A stretch of 64,000 bases of DNA from Deltaproteobacteria bacterium (GTDB taxonomy: Bacteria; Myxococcota_A; Polyangia; Polyangiales; JADJMO01): contig JANYDK010000082.1 of the NCBI GenBank assembly GCA_025363655.1, forward strand, positions 62,001 to 126,000, read 5' to 3'. Each line of letters begins with the position of its first letter. Position 1 is the stretch's first letter. The notes beneath the pieces were generated by a model, which saw only the letters and a program-made list of their open reading frames with translations, had not been told where the DNA came from and made no database searches. Shown piece after piece: positions 18,119 to 26,725 of the stretch. A program made the translations under genes and the position numbers.

Positions 18119-20001
18119 GCGAGCGGTCCTTTCGGGTCGACGGTGGGAATGGGGATTTGTCGAAGGCCGAGGCGCGAGAGGAGCGCGTTGGCCGCCAAGC
18201 GTCCGGACATCGCCGCCGCCTCCATCAGCGCAGCCGGCCAAGGAAGCGAGACCCAGTCGCCGGCGAAGAAGAGGTTCTCGATCGGCGAGCGGGTGCCAGG
18301 GCGGCGCGCGGCGTCACCGGGCGCAAATCGGCTGAAATCGTGCTTGAACGCGAAGGTCGAGTCGACGATGCGCGCGCCCTCGACCTCCGGCATGAGTTTC
18401 AGGAGTGCGCTCCACATCGCCGCGCGCAACGTCGCCTCGTCGCTGAGCTCGCCCGGTAGCGCATAGGCGTGCAGCTCGAGCACTGCCCCTCCGGTGCGCG
18501 CCGCGAACGCCGCCGCCGAGGGCTGCATGCGATGGTAGAGCGCGACCAAATCGAGCGGCGGATAGCCGGAGGTCGTGACGTAGGGGGGGCGATCGGCGCG
18601 GCTCGGGCGATCGATCCAAACGCGCCAGACTGCGTACGGATCGGCGCTCTCGAGCGCGCGCGCGTCCTTCGTCAGCTCGTCCCCGAGACCGTTCCCGGTG
18701 CGTTCGAGAATCGCGCGCGTCGCCGGCGGATCGGTGGCGAGGACGCAGTGATCGCAAGCGATGCGCTCGAACGTGCTCGGCGGCGTGACGCGCGCCCGTT
18801 CTCCGTCGACGATCATCGGCAATTTCCGCAGTGGTGAGGGAGGCGGTCCCGCGATGACGTCGCCGCGCGCGTCGTAGCGACCGCCGTGGCAAGGACAGTG
18901 GAAGGCCTTCGCCTCGGGCTGCCAGGTGACCGCGCAGCCCGCGTGCGTGCATCGTGCGTCGAACGCCACCAGCTCCCCGTCGACACGGCCGAGCCACGTG
19001 CCCTCACCGGCGACGAAGCCCGCGCTGGGAATGGTGTCGATCGAGACGTCGGTGCCCTTCGAGGGCCCGCCTCCCGCGAGCTCGACGTGTGCGAGCTTGC
19101 CTCCCTCGAGCGACAGCGACGCTGCTGGCGTGCGCAGACGAATCTCCACGCCACGATCGCGCAACGCCCGCTCGATCGGCGCGACGACGTCGGTCGCGAG
19201 ATCGTTCTGCGCGTAGCGGTGGCCGAGCCCCTCGGGGTTGCCGAAGAAATAGAACTGGAAAAAACGCATCGCCTCCGCGGCGGAGAGCTTCTTCGGATGA
19301 TTCAGCGTCTGCCGCGCGAAGGGCTCGAGGAGGACGCTCCAGAGGGTCGGATCGACGGCCTTGCCGAAGTCGGCGAACGACGTGCCATCGAAGCGCGCGT
19401 ACGTCTTGTCGCGCTCGTATTGCAGCAGCGGATCGAGGTCGTGCATGAACTGCTTCATGCGCAAGCTCGGCGATCGGCCGATGACTCCGAGCATCCGGGT
19501 GAGCAGCGGGCCGTCTCCCGAGGGGTAGATCTCCGGCGCCCGTCCGACGAGCTCGACGACGTACTGCTCTGCGCGCACCAGGCCTGCGGTCGCGCCCGCG
19601 CGCTCCATCACCTCGAGGAGGTTGTAATAGTGATCGAAGAACGCGTGAAAACCGTGCTCGACGATGACGTCGTCACCAGCGACGCGCGCGCGGTAGCTGG
19701 AGATCTTTCCGCCGAGTTGATCGCCCGCTTCGAGCAGCACAACCGAGACGCCCCGATCGGCGAGCTCGAGCGCCGCGACCATGCCGGCGATGCCCCCGCC
19801 GACGACGACCGCTCGTGAGCTCGTGGTCGCCGGCAGCCGCTCCGGGAGCGAGCGATCGCCCTCTGTCACCACGCGTTTTCTCGGCTGGGCGCGAATTCCT
19901 ACGCCGAGCGCGAGGAGCCCGCAGGCGGAGAACGAAGCCGCTGCGCCGCGTACGAGCATTTGTCGTCGCGTCCACTTCGTCCTCGGCGTGAGCCTCGCCA
20001 T
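18115..20001 (-). CDS. FAD-dependent carotenoid desaturase/methyltransferase-like protein with internal Rieske [2Fe-2S] domain and Tat-like signal (CrtU/CruE-like candidate)
   Basis: TRRQMLVRGAAASFSACGLLALGVG; AVVVGGGIAGMVAALELADRGVSVVLLEAGDQLGGKISSYRA...; CTHAGC-x12-CPCH Rieske motif in the middle; FFAGDWVSLPWPAALMEAAAMSG C-terminal FAD motif. Confidence 0.75.
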   Translation of the reverse strand: MARLTPRTKWTRRQMLVRGAAASFSACGLLALGVGIRAQPRKRVVTEGDRSLPERLPATTSSRAVVVGGGIAGMVAALELADRGVSVVLLEAGDQLGGKISSYRARVAGDDVIVEHGFHAFFDHYYNLLEVMERAGATAGLVRAEQYVVELVGRAPEIYPSGDGPLLTRMLGVIGRSPSLRMKQFMHDLDPLLQYERDKTYARFDGTSFADFGKAVDPTLWSVLLEPFARQTLNHPKKLSAAEAMRFFQFYFFGNPEGLGHRYAQNDLATDVVAPIERALRDRGVEIRLRTPAASLSLEGGKLAHVELAGGGPSKGTDVSIDTIPSAGFVAGEGTWLGRVDGELVAFDARCTHAGCAVTWQPEAKAFHCPCHGGRYDARGDVIAGPPPSPLRKLPMIVDGERARVTPPSTFERIACDHCVLATDPPATRAILERTGNGLGDELTKDARALESADPYAVWRVWIDRPSRADRPPYVTTSGYPPLDLVALYHRMQPSAAAFAARTGGAVLELHAYALPGELSDEATLRAAMWSALLKLMPEVEGARIVDSTFAFKHDFSRFAPGDAARRPGTRSPIENLFFAGDWVSLPWPAALMEAAAMSGRLAANALLSRLGLRQIPIPTVDPKGPLA

Positions 20002-20002
20002 G

Positions 20003-20722
20003 TCAGCCCTCCTTGGCGGCGAGAAGACGTCGATCGATCGGAGCGCCGCCTCCGCCGATGTGAATCGGCCAAGTCGCGATTTCGCCGGCGTGGATCGCTC
20101 GTTGCGTCTCGTCGAGGAGGTGCGTCACCGCCGACTCCATCGCCGCTCGCGTCGCCTCGACGACCTTCGTCACCGACATCGCGCGCCCGATGTGAACCAG
20201 GGCGTCGGGCCTTTCGTCGCGGCCGTGCTCGTAGCGAAGGGCGACGGGCACGATGTCGACGGGAGCCGCCGCAGCGTGGGCGATCTTCGCCGCGCCGGGT
20301 AGAAAGCGCAGCGGCCGCTCGGTCATCGGCCGCTCGCGCCCTTGCGGAAAGACGACGACCACGCGCCCCGGCCGATCGAGCAGCCCGCCGCCGTATTCCA
20401 CCGCGCGCGCGCCATCTTCCTTGTCGCCGAGCTCGACCCCGAAGGCGCCGATCCAGCCGAGGAACTTGAGGCGGCGAAGGTTCTTCGCGTCCATCAGCGC
20501 ATGGGCATCGACGCCGAAGGTGCGGCGACAGAGATCGAAGAAGACGAGCGAGTCCCACCACGAGGTGTGGTTGGCGACGATCACCGTCGGCCGCTCGGCG
20601 AAGCTCCGCGCGAGATGCGGAAGGCCGAGGACGCGCACCGACGAGAAGCGACGCGCGAACCGGCGACGGACGTGACCCGCGAAATAGCGCTGAAAGAGCT
20701 CGCTCTTGTTCGCCGGGATCAT
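20003..20722 (-). CDS. PlsC-like acyltransferase (CruD-like candidate)
   Basis: VIVANHTSWWDSLVFFDLCRRTFGVDAHALMDAKNL (NHxxxxD) and VVVFPQGRERP motif. Confidence 0.8.
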   Translation of the reverse strand: MIPANKSELFQRYFAGHVRRRFARRFSSVRVLGLPHLARSFAERPTVIVANHTSWWDSLVFFDLCRRTFGVDAHALMDAKNLRRLKFLGWIGAFGVELGDKEDGARAVEYGGGLLDRPGRVVVVFPQGRERPMTERPLRFLPGAAKIAHAAAAPVDIVPVALRYEHGRDERPDALVHIGRAMSVTKVVEATRAAMESAVTHLLDETQRAIHAGEIATWPIHIGGGGAPIDRRLLAAKEG

Positions 20723-21261
20723 GCGGCAGCGAGCTCCTGGAGGAGCGCGACGAGGGAGCCTTCGTGCTTCGGCGAGAGCTTGCCGCTGGTGGCCCAGAGC
20801 ACCTTGCCGAGCGCGTCGAGCACCACCAAGTTCGACTTGCTGCTCGCCGCGCCGAGCTTCTTCCGACCGTCGCCGTTCCAGTCGGCCCAGATCGAGATGC
20901 CGAAGCGCTTGCCCTGCGCGCGGAGCTCGTCCTTGACGAAGCCCTTGGCCGGCCAGAAGTCCCAGGACTGCACGTCGGCGACGGCGAAGAGGCCTAGTTT
21001 CTTCGCCAGATCGCCCGACTTGGCGAGGACTCCGATGCGCGCCTTGAAGACGGCATTCTGTTCGCCGGCGTCCTTGTCCTCGTAGACGACGAGCACCGGC
21101 TTGCCACGGTAGGCGTAGAGGTGCGTCGGTTTGTCGTCGGCGCTGACGACGGAGAAGTCGCCTGGAACGGTGCCGAGCGCGACCAAACCGGCCGCGGCCC
21201 CCCGGGCGAGACCGAAGAGCGGCGCTGCGACACCGAGCGCGAGGAGCTGACGACGGTGCAT
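20719..21261 (-). CDS. Exported thioredoxin-fold-like protein lacking CxxC
   Basis: MHRRQLLALGVAAPLFGLARGAAAG signal; VPGDFSVVSADDKPTHLYAYRGKPVLVVYEDKDA; stop overlaps acyltransferase start (ATGA). Confidence 0.6.
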   Translation of the reverse strand: MHRRQLLALGVAAPLFGLARGAAAGLVALGTVPGDFSVVSADDKPTHLYAYRGKPVLVVYEDKDAGEQNAVFKARIGVLAKSGDLAKKLGLFAVADVQSWDFWPAKGFVKDELRAQGKRFGISIWADWNGDGRKKLGAASSKSNLVVLDALGKVLWATSGKLSPKHEGSLVALLQELAAA

Positions 21262-21309
21262 TCGATGCCTATGGGCAAAAAGTGAACCAACATTGAACAA
21301 GAGTAGGAC

Positions 21310-21324
21310 GACTCAGGTCGAGTC
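21310..21324. promoter_or_regulatory. Inverted repeat upstream of the minus-strand carotenoid operon
   Basis: GACTC AGGTC GAGTC, about 50 bp upstream of the first operon gene (start 21261). Confidence 0.35.
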
Positions 21325-21385
21325 TACGTCTCCGCTCGAAAGTCGGATTCGCCGCCCGAGAACTTTTGGGGCCTGATCCGCGAGA

Positions 21386-24076
21386 TCAGCGATCGCCGAT
21401 CAAAACCCGGGGTCCAGCGCCGACGCCGAACTGTTCGCGGACCGAGAGTCGCGCGCTGGTCGTCTTGGCGTCGAGCGCGCCGTCGAGGAGCGCGCGGTAG
21501 GTCTCGAGGATGGCAAGCGCTTCTGCCTTGCTCTCGCGGACGAAGTCGACGCGGAAGCGGCCGACGCCCCGCGCGAGGAGCTCGGGCACGAGGGCAGCGG
21601 CGCTCTGCGGCCTGTCGTTGAAGACGGTGTTGCGACAGCCAGCGTCGACGATGACCGGGTGCTCGTGGCCGAGGTGATCGCGCACGTCGATGCGGTGACG
21701 ATCGCACGGCCGACCGCAGCTCTTGTGGTCGCGCCCTTCGCTGAGGAGGTGCGCGTAGAGGCAGTGCTCGGTGTGGAAGGTGGGGATGCGGTGGTGGAGC
21801 ACGACATCGACGCGGCCGCGCGGCGTCTCGTCCAGGAGCCCGTAGAGCTGCGTCTCGTCGAGATCGAACGAGGCGGTGACGACGTCGAGCCCACGCGCGA
21901 GGAGGTGGCGCGCGGTGATCGAGTTGGTGACGTTGAGCGAGAAATCACCGACCAGGAAGGGACGCGGACGCACGTCGGCGAAGCGAATGAGCGCGCCCCA
22001 GTGCCGCACCAGCACGCCTTCGGGAGCGAGCCGCGCGATGCGTTCGGTGATGCCCTCTTCGCCCGGCTTCTCGACGCGGAGCATGGCGAGGACGACGCGA
22101 AGCCCGGCGTCCCTGGCGCGCCCAGCGGCCTTCGAGAGCCCCACCAGCTCCATCCAATCGAGCTCGACCTCGGGGACACGCGCCTCGATGGCGGCGTCGA
22201 GCTGCTCGTCCGACCGACAGAGCGGGATCACGACGGGACGCGCATGGACGAGCGGCGTGAGCGACGAACGGGCGGAAATTCCAGCGCGAAGTGTGTCGAG
22301 GATCTCGACCTCGCTCGCCGGTGGGAGGACGCGCGTCGGATCGCCGAGGATGGCGTCGAGCTCGGTGACGAGCGCGCGCCGCATCGACTTCAGCTCGGAG
22401 ACGGGGAGGTGAAGGCCTGGCGCGAGGCCCGACAGATCGAGCGTGTCGAGGTGGAAAGCGGTGCCGCCGAAGCCGCCGAGCTTGTCGCGAAGGAGCGCCG
22501 GATCGAGCCCTTTGCCGGACGACTCGACGAGCGCGACGTCGCTTTCGGTGCGCGCGACGAGCGGCTTTTCGACCTTGGCTTTGCCGCGCGCGGTGACGAT
22601 CAGGCGGCCGCCGGCCTTCCCCTCGATCGTGAGGTCGAGCGCGATGCGACCAGGGGCTCCTTCGACGAGCAGCTTGTCGGTGGCGCGTCCGAGCGCGGGA
22701 TCTTGCGTCAACCAGACGCGATCGCCGACGTGCACGCGCGCGAGATCGGGACCCGGTTTTCCGAAGCCGAGGACGGTGACGTCGCCGCGCGTTTCGACCC
22801 GGAAAATAGGCCCGCCGGGCTCTTGCTTGTCCTCGGGGTGCCCGTCGTCGAAGACCACGCCCATGCCGGCCTTCGGGGCCTTGGCTTCGATGCGCGGACC
22901 GCTCGCCGCTTCGGCGCTGCCACCGAGCGTGCCGAGGATGGGAAGCGAGACGGTGGTCTTGCCCTTCGGTGACGTGCGCTTCTCGACGCCGCTCGTGGCG
23001 GGGAGCGCGAGCGCGCCCGTCCAAGGCCGTCCGTCGCCGTCGTCGCGCACCTCGACCTCGCCGCGGCCGATGGCGACGACGCGTCCGAGGAGCTGGCCGC
23101 GATGCTTGGGAAAGCGCCCTTCGACGAGCGACTGGTGATCGCTTCCGACGAGGAAGCCGTCGCCGAAGCCGCGCGAGTAGCTCACCGCCATGTCCTGCAA
23201 ATCGGTCGCCAGTCGCGCTTCGGCGTCCTCACGAGGCGCGCCCGAGGTGATGGCGTCGACCCAGCGACGATAGCCACCGGTGGCGGTGGCGACGTACTGC
23301 GGGCCCTTCAAGCGACCTTCGATTTTCAGGCCGTGGACGCCGATGTCGGCGAGCTCGGGGATCGCGCGGACGCCGACGAGATCTTTCGGCGAGAGGAGGT
23401 AGCTGACATCGCCGAGATCGCGCACCTCGCCGTCGACGACGAGCTGATAGGGCATGCGACACGATTGCGCGCACTGCCCGCGGTTGGCCGAGCGCCCGCC
23501 CCAGGCCTCGCTCGTGAGGCACTGTCCGCTCCAGGAGACGCAGAGGGCGCCATGGACGAAGACCTCCAGCTCGAGCTCGGTCTCTCGGGAAAGTGTGCGA
23601 ATTTCGTCGACCGAGAGCTCGCGTGGGACGACGAAGCGGGTGGCCCCGAGCTCTCGCGCGAAGGCGGCGCCGCCGGCGCTGGAGATGGTCATCTGGGTGC
23701 TGCCGTGCACCTCGAGCGTGGGACAGATCTCGCGCGCGAGGAGCGCCACCGCCGGATCTTGGACGATGATCGCGTCGACCCCGGCGGCCGCGACTGCGCG
23801 AAGGATGCGAGTCACTTCGATGAGCTCGGGTTCGAAGACGAGCGTGTTCAGCGTGAGGTAGGCGCGTGCGCCGGCGCGGTGGATCTCGACGACGATCGAG
23901 ACGAGGTTCTCGAGGCTGAAGTTGGTGGCGCGGGCGCGCGCGTTGAAGCCGTCGTCGAGCCCGAAGTAGACGGCGTCGGCGCCGGCCGCGAGCGCAGCAC
24001 GGAGCGCGGCGAAGTCTCCCGCCGGAGCGAGGACCTCGGGCACATGCGTGCGCGTGTTCGACATCGCGTGGTGCAT
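21386..24076 (-). CDS. rlhA: U32 family peptidase / 23S rRNA C2501 hydroxylation protein RlhA-like
   Basis: VLAPAGDFAALRAALAAGADAVYFGLDDGFNARARATNFS...VPRELSVDEIR...FVHGALCVSWSGQCLTSEAWGGRSANRGQCAQSCR. MSNTRT start at 24064 also possible. Confidence 0.88.
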   Translation of the reverse strand: MHHAMSNTRTHVPEVLAPAGDFAALRAALAAGADAVYFGLDDGFNARARATNFSLENLVSIVVEIHRAGARAYLTLNTLVFEPELIEVTRILRAVAAAGVDAIIVQDPAVALLAREICPTLEVHGSTQMTISSAGGAAFARELGATRFVVPRELSVDEIRTLSRETELELEVFVHGALCVSWSGQCLTSEAWGGRSANRGQCAQSCRMPYQLVVDGEVRDLGDVSYLLSPKDLVGVRAIPELADIGVHGLKIEGRLKGPQYVATATGGYRRWVDAITSGAPREDAEARLATDLQDMAVSYSRGFGDGFLVGSDHQSLVEGRFPKHRGQLLGRVVAIGRGEVEVRDDGDGRPWTGALALPATSGVEKRTSPKGKTTVSLPILGTLGGSAEAASGPRIEAKAPKAGMGVVFDDGHPEDKQEPGGPIFRVETRGDVTVLGFGKPGPDLARVHVGDRVWLTQDPALGRATDKLLVEGAPGRIALDLTIEGKAGGRLIVTARGKAKVEKPLVARTESDVALVESSGKGLDPALLRDKLGGFGGTAFHLDTLDLSGLAPGLHLPVSELKSMRRALVTELDAILGDPTRVLPPASEVEILDTLRAGISARSSLTPLVHARPVVIPLCRSDEQLDAAIEARVPEVELDWMELVGLSKAAGRARDAGLRVVLAMLRVEKPGEEGITERIARLAPEGVLVRHWGALIRFADVRPRPFLVGDFSLNVTNSITARHLLARGLDVVTASFDLDETQLYGLLDETPRGRVDVVLHHRIPTFHTEHCLYAHLLSEGRDHKSCGRPCDRHRIDVRDHLGHEHPVIVDAGCRNTVFNDRPQSAAALVPELLARGVGRFRVDFVRESKAEALAILETYRALLDGALDAKTTSARLSVREQFGVGAGPRVLIGDR

Positions 24077-24173
24077 AGCACGCGGGTAACCACGCGCCGT
24101 GCAGCCGCCGCGCGCTCGCCAGAGAAGCGCCCTTTGCAGCCGATTTTCTCGATTGCCGTGCTAGAGAGGGTCA

Positions 24174-24560
24174 ATGACCGTGCCGAACGTCGTCGCTGGG
24201 GTCGACCCTCGCAACCTCGCGCTCACGCCGGCCGAGGGGTTCGTCTTCTCCAAGATCGACGGCCGTCGCACGTTCGGTGACTTGGCGATCATCACCGGCG
24301 TCGATCGCGAGACCGTCGCCGAGATCATCGCCCGTCTCCTCGAGCTGCGCGCGATTTGGATCGCCGGCCCGCTGACTACCTTCGCTTCGACGACTGGACC
24401 TTGGCCGAGCGCCGCCGTCGTCGAGAGCATCCCCATCGACATCGAAATCGACTGGCTCTCGCTCGACGACGCCGACGAGGTCACCGCGCCTTACGCTGAA
24501 CGCCCCTCGCAGCGCCCGACGATCCCGACCGAACCCCCCGACGTCGATTGGAATTCGTGA
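24174..24560 (+). CDS. Hypothetical protein
   Basis: 128 aa; LTPAEGFVFSKIDGRRTFGDLAIITGVDRETVAEIIARLLELRAI resembles winged-helix/DUF4388-associated modules. Confidence 0.5.
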   Translation: MTVPNVVAGVDPRNLALTPAEGFVFSKIDGRRTFGDLAIITGVDRETVAEIIARLLELRAIWIAGPLTTFASTTGPWPSAAVVESIPIDIEIDWLSLDDADEVTAPYAERPSQRPTIPTEPPDVDWNS

Positions 24561-24564
24561 TCGC

Positions 24565-24960
24565 TCACGCGGCGCGACGCGCGAGGTGGGCCGTGATGCC
24601 GCCGAAGAGGTGGATCGCGAGCTTGATGACTTGCAAGACGATGACGATCGGATTGCCCATGACAGCCTGAATCACGGCCATCACGCCGCCGATGACGTGG
24701 AGCACGAGGATGCGTTGCGCCGCCGCCGGATCGCCCTTCCACAGCTGCACGCCGCGCACGGCATAGAGGCCGATGAGGACGACCTGGATGGCGAGCTGCG
24801 CGCTGACCTCGGTGCTGAGCACGATGAGGATCGTCAGCGCTGTCCAGTAGGCGCTCGCGAGGAAGGCGCCGATGGCCGCGAGGACGAAGAGGGTGCGGCG
24901 CGACGAGCGCGGAGAGGTGCCGACGCCGACGTCGGCGCGCGGGGCTTCGTAGGGATTCAT
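24565..24960 (-). CDS. Small integral membrane protein
   Basis: MNPYEAPRADVG start plus 3-4 hydrophobic segments. Confidence 0.55.
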   Translation of the reverse strand: MNPYEAPRADVGVGTSPRSSRRTLFVLAAIGAFLASAYWTALTILIVLSTEVSAQLAIQVVLIGLYAVRGVQLWKGDPAAAQRILVLHVIGGVMAVIQAVMGNPIVIVLQVIKLAIHLFGGITAHLARRAA

Positions 24961-25769
24961 TCGTCGGTCTCGGTGCTGGGGGGGCTCGGGGTGCTCGGAG
25001 TGTTCGGACTCGTGCTGATCGCTCGATCGAGCGTCTCGATGGCTTGTTCGGCGGCGCGCATCTCGGCGTCGCGACGGGAGCGACCCTCCCCGACGCCGAG
25101 CACCGAGCCACGCGCGGAGACGCGGACGTGGAAGGTGCGATCGTGCACCGGACCGTCGGCGCTCTCGATTTCGTAGCTCGGAGGTGCGCCGCCGTTTCGT
25201 TGCACACGCTCTTGCAGCACGCTCTTCGGATCTTTCACGCGCGCGTCGACCTCGGTGTCTACCGGGAGCGACGCCGAGCGTGAGACCGCCGATGCGATGG
25301 CCGCGCCGAGGGCGGTCTCGACGAGCCTCGTGGCGGCGTCGAGACCGGCCGTCAGGTACGCGGCGGCGACGACCGCTTCGAGCGCATCGGCGAGCGTTCG
25401 CGGCCTCTCGCGCCCACCGCTCGCGCTCTCGCCACGACCGAGGAGGATCGCCGGCCCGAGCGCGATGGTTCGCGCGGCTTCGGCGAGCGCACCTTCGTTG
25501 ACCGCTGCGGCGCGCGCGCGTGACAAGAGCCCTTCGTCGGCCTCGGGGAGGGCATCGAAGAGCGCGCGGGTGACGATGAGCTCGAGCACCGCGTCGCCGA
25601 GCAGCTCGAGCCGTTGGTTGTCCTTGCGTTGGATGTGCGGACGCTCGTTGGCGTACGTGCGATGCGTCAGCGCTTCGAGCAGCAAGGCGCCGGCCGCCGC
25701 CGGATCGGGCGCTGCGCCGATCACCGCCTCCAGCGCCGGAGGGAGCTTCCCGTCGATCATTTGCGTCAT
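24957..25769 (-). CDS. rnc: Ribonuclease III
   Basis: LLLEALTHRTYANE...NQRLELLGDAVLELIVTRALF...EADEGLLSRARAAAVNEGAL...DPKSVLQERVQRNGGAPPSYEI. Confidence 0.93.
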   Translation of the reverse strand: MTQMIDGKLPPALEAVIGAAPDPAAAGALLLEALTHRTYANERPHIQRKDNQRLELLGDAVLELIVTRALFDALPEADEGLLSRARAAAVNEGALAEAARTIALGPAILLGRGESASGGRERPRTLADALEAVVAAAYLTAGLDAATRLVETALGAAIASAVSRSASLPVDTEVDARVKDPKSVLQERVQRNGGAPPSYEIESADGPVHDRTFHVRVSARGSVLGVGEGRSRRDAEMRAAEQAIETLDRAISTSPNTPSTPSPPSTETDE

Positions 25770-26725
25770 TTGCGTGACGAGCGTCGTCGCGAGACGCCGA
25801 GGACGAGGAGCAGCCCAGCCGAGACGAACGCCAACGTGCCGCCGTCGCCGTCGCCGCCGATCACCGAGCACGCGCAGCCCTTCTTGGTGTCGGGCACGTC
25901 GTTGCCGAAGCATCCGAGGGCGAGCCCGCGCTGCGGAGTCGCGTCGCAAATCGTCTTGCGGGAGGGCGGGTAGGCGGCGCAGATGCCGCACGTGTCGTCG
26001 TTGGAGATGTCGCGCATGAACGTCGCACCCGGCTTGTACTGCGGGTACATCGTCGCCGCGGTGTTGGCCGGCTGCGTGTGCGCGATGCCGAGAAAATGTC
26101 CTGTCTCGTGGGTGAGAATCGACGCCAGGTCGAACGAGACCTTGGTGTCGCCGACGGTGAGGCGGCTGCTCTTCGGGTCGGCCGAGTTCACCTCGATGTC
26201 GGCGTCGAAGATCTCGCCGCTGCTTTGGCCGAAGGTGACGGTGGTGAGCGCGAGGGTGACGTCGGCGTCGGGGTGCGGCCATTCCGCGTCGTGGAAGGTG
26301 ACGACGTTGGCGTTGCCCGATTTCTGGTTGTACTCGGCTTGATCGCAGCTCACGGGGCCGAGATCGGAGACGCCGATCGACGGGTTTTGGCCGGTGCGAT
26401 CGGCCGCATCGCAGGCGCCGGGATTGGCTGGGCAGTCGGTGCCCGACCATTGTGCGAAGGCGGTCTTGACGACCTCTCGCGCGGTGGCGAGGTCGATGCC
26501 TTGGAGCGGACTGGCGTCGCGTTGGACGCTGAAGCCGATGCAGCGCGACGACCAGAGGAGCGGCACGCCCGACAAGGCACACGGCACCGCCGTCGTGGGG
26601 ACGAACTGATCGTCGGTGGTCGTGCGACACCACGCGTGCGCGTCGCGCGGCGCCACCGAGAGGGCAGCGAACGCGAGGGCGACGGTGGCGAGACCGAGCG
26701 AGAAAAACCGACTATTTCTTGCCAT
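25766..26725 (-). CDS. Matrixin-like (M10A) zinc metalloprotease with MYXO-CTERM-like tail
   Basis: HETGHFLGIAH zinc motif with downstream Met-turn ATMYPQY; tail KKGCACSVIGG...LAFVSAGLLLVLGVSRRRSSRK. Confidence 0.8.
   Translation of the reverse strand: MARNSRFFSLGLATVALAFAALSVAPRDAHAWCRTTTDDQFVPTTAVPCALSGVPLLWSSRCIGFSVQRDASPLQGIDLATAREVVKTAFAQWSGTDCPANPGACDAADRTGQNPSIGVSDLGPVSCDQAEYNQKSGNANVVTFHDAEWPHPDADVTLALTTVTFGQSSGEIFDADIEVNSADPKSSRLTVGDTKVSFDLASILTHETGHFLGIAHTQPANTAATMYPQYKPGATFMRDISNDDTCGICAAYPPSRKTICDATPQRGLALGCFGNDVPDTKKGCACSVIGGDGDGGTLAFVSAGLLLVLGVSRRRSSRK

Noticed and set aside
21373-21389. CTGATC-CGCGA-GATCAG hairpin at the rlhA stop
   Set aside because: Short stem with no T-run on the transcript side; insufficient for a terminator call.
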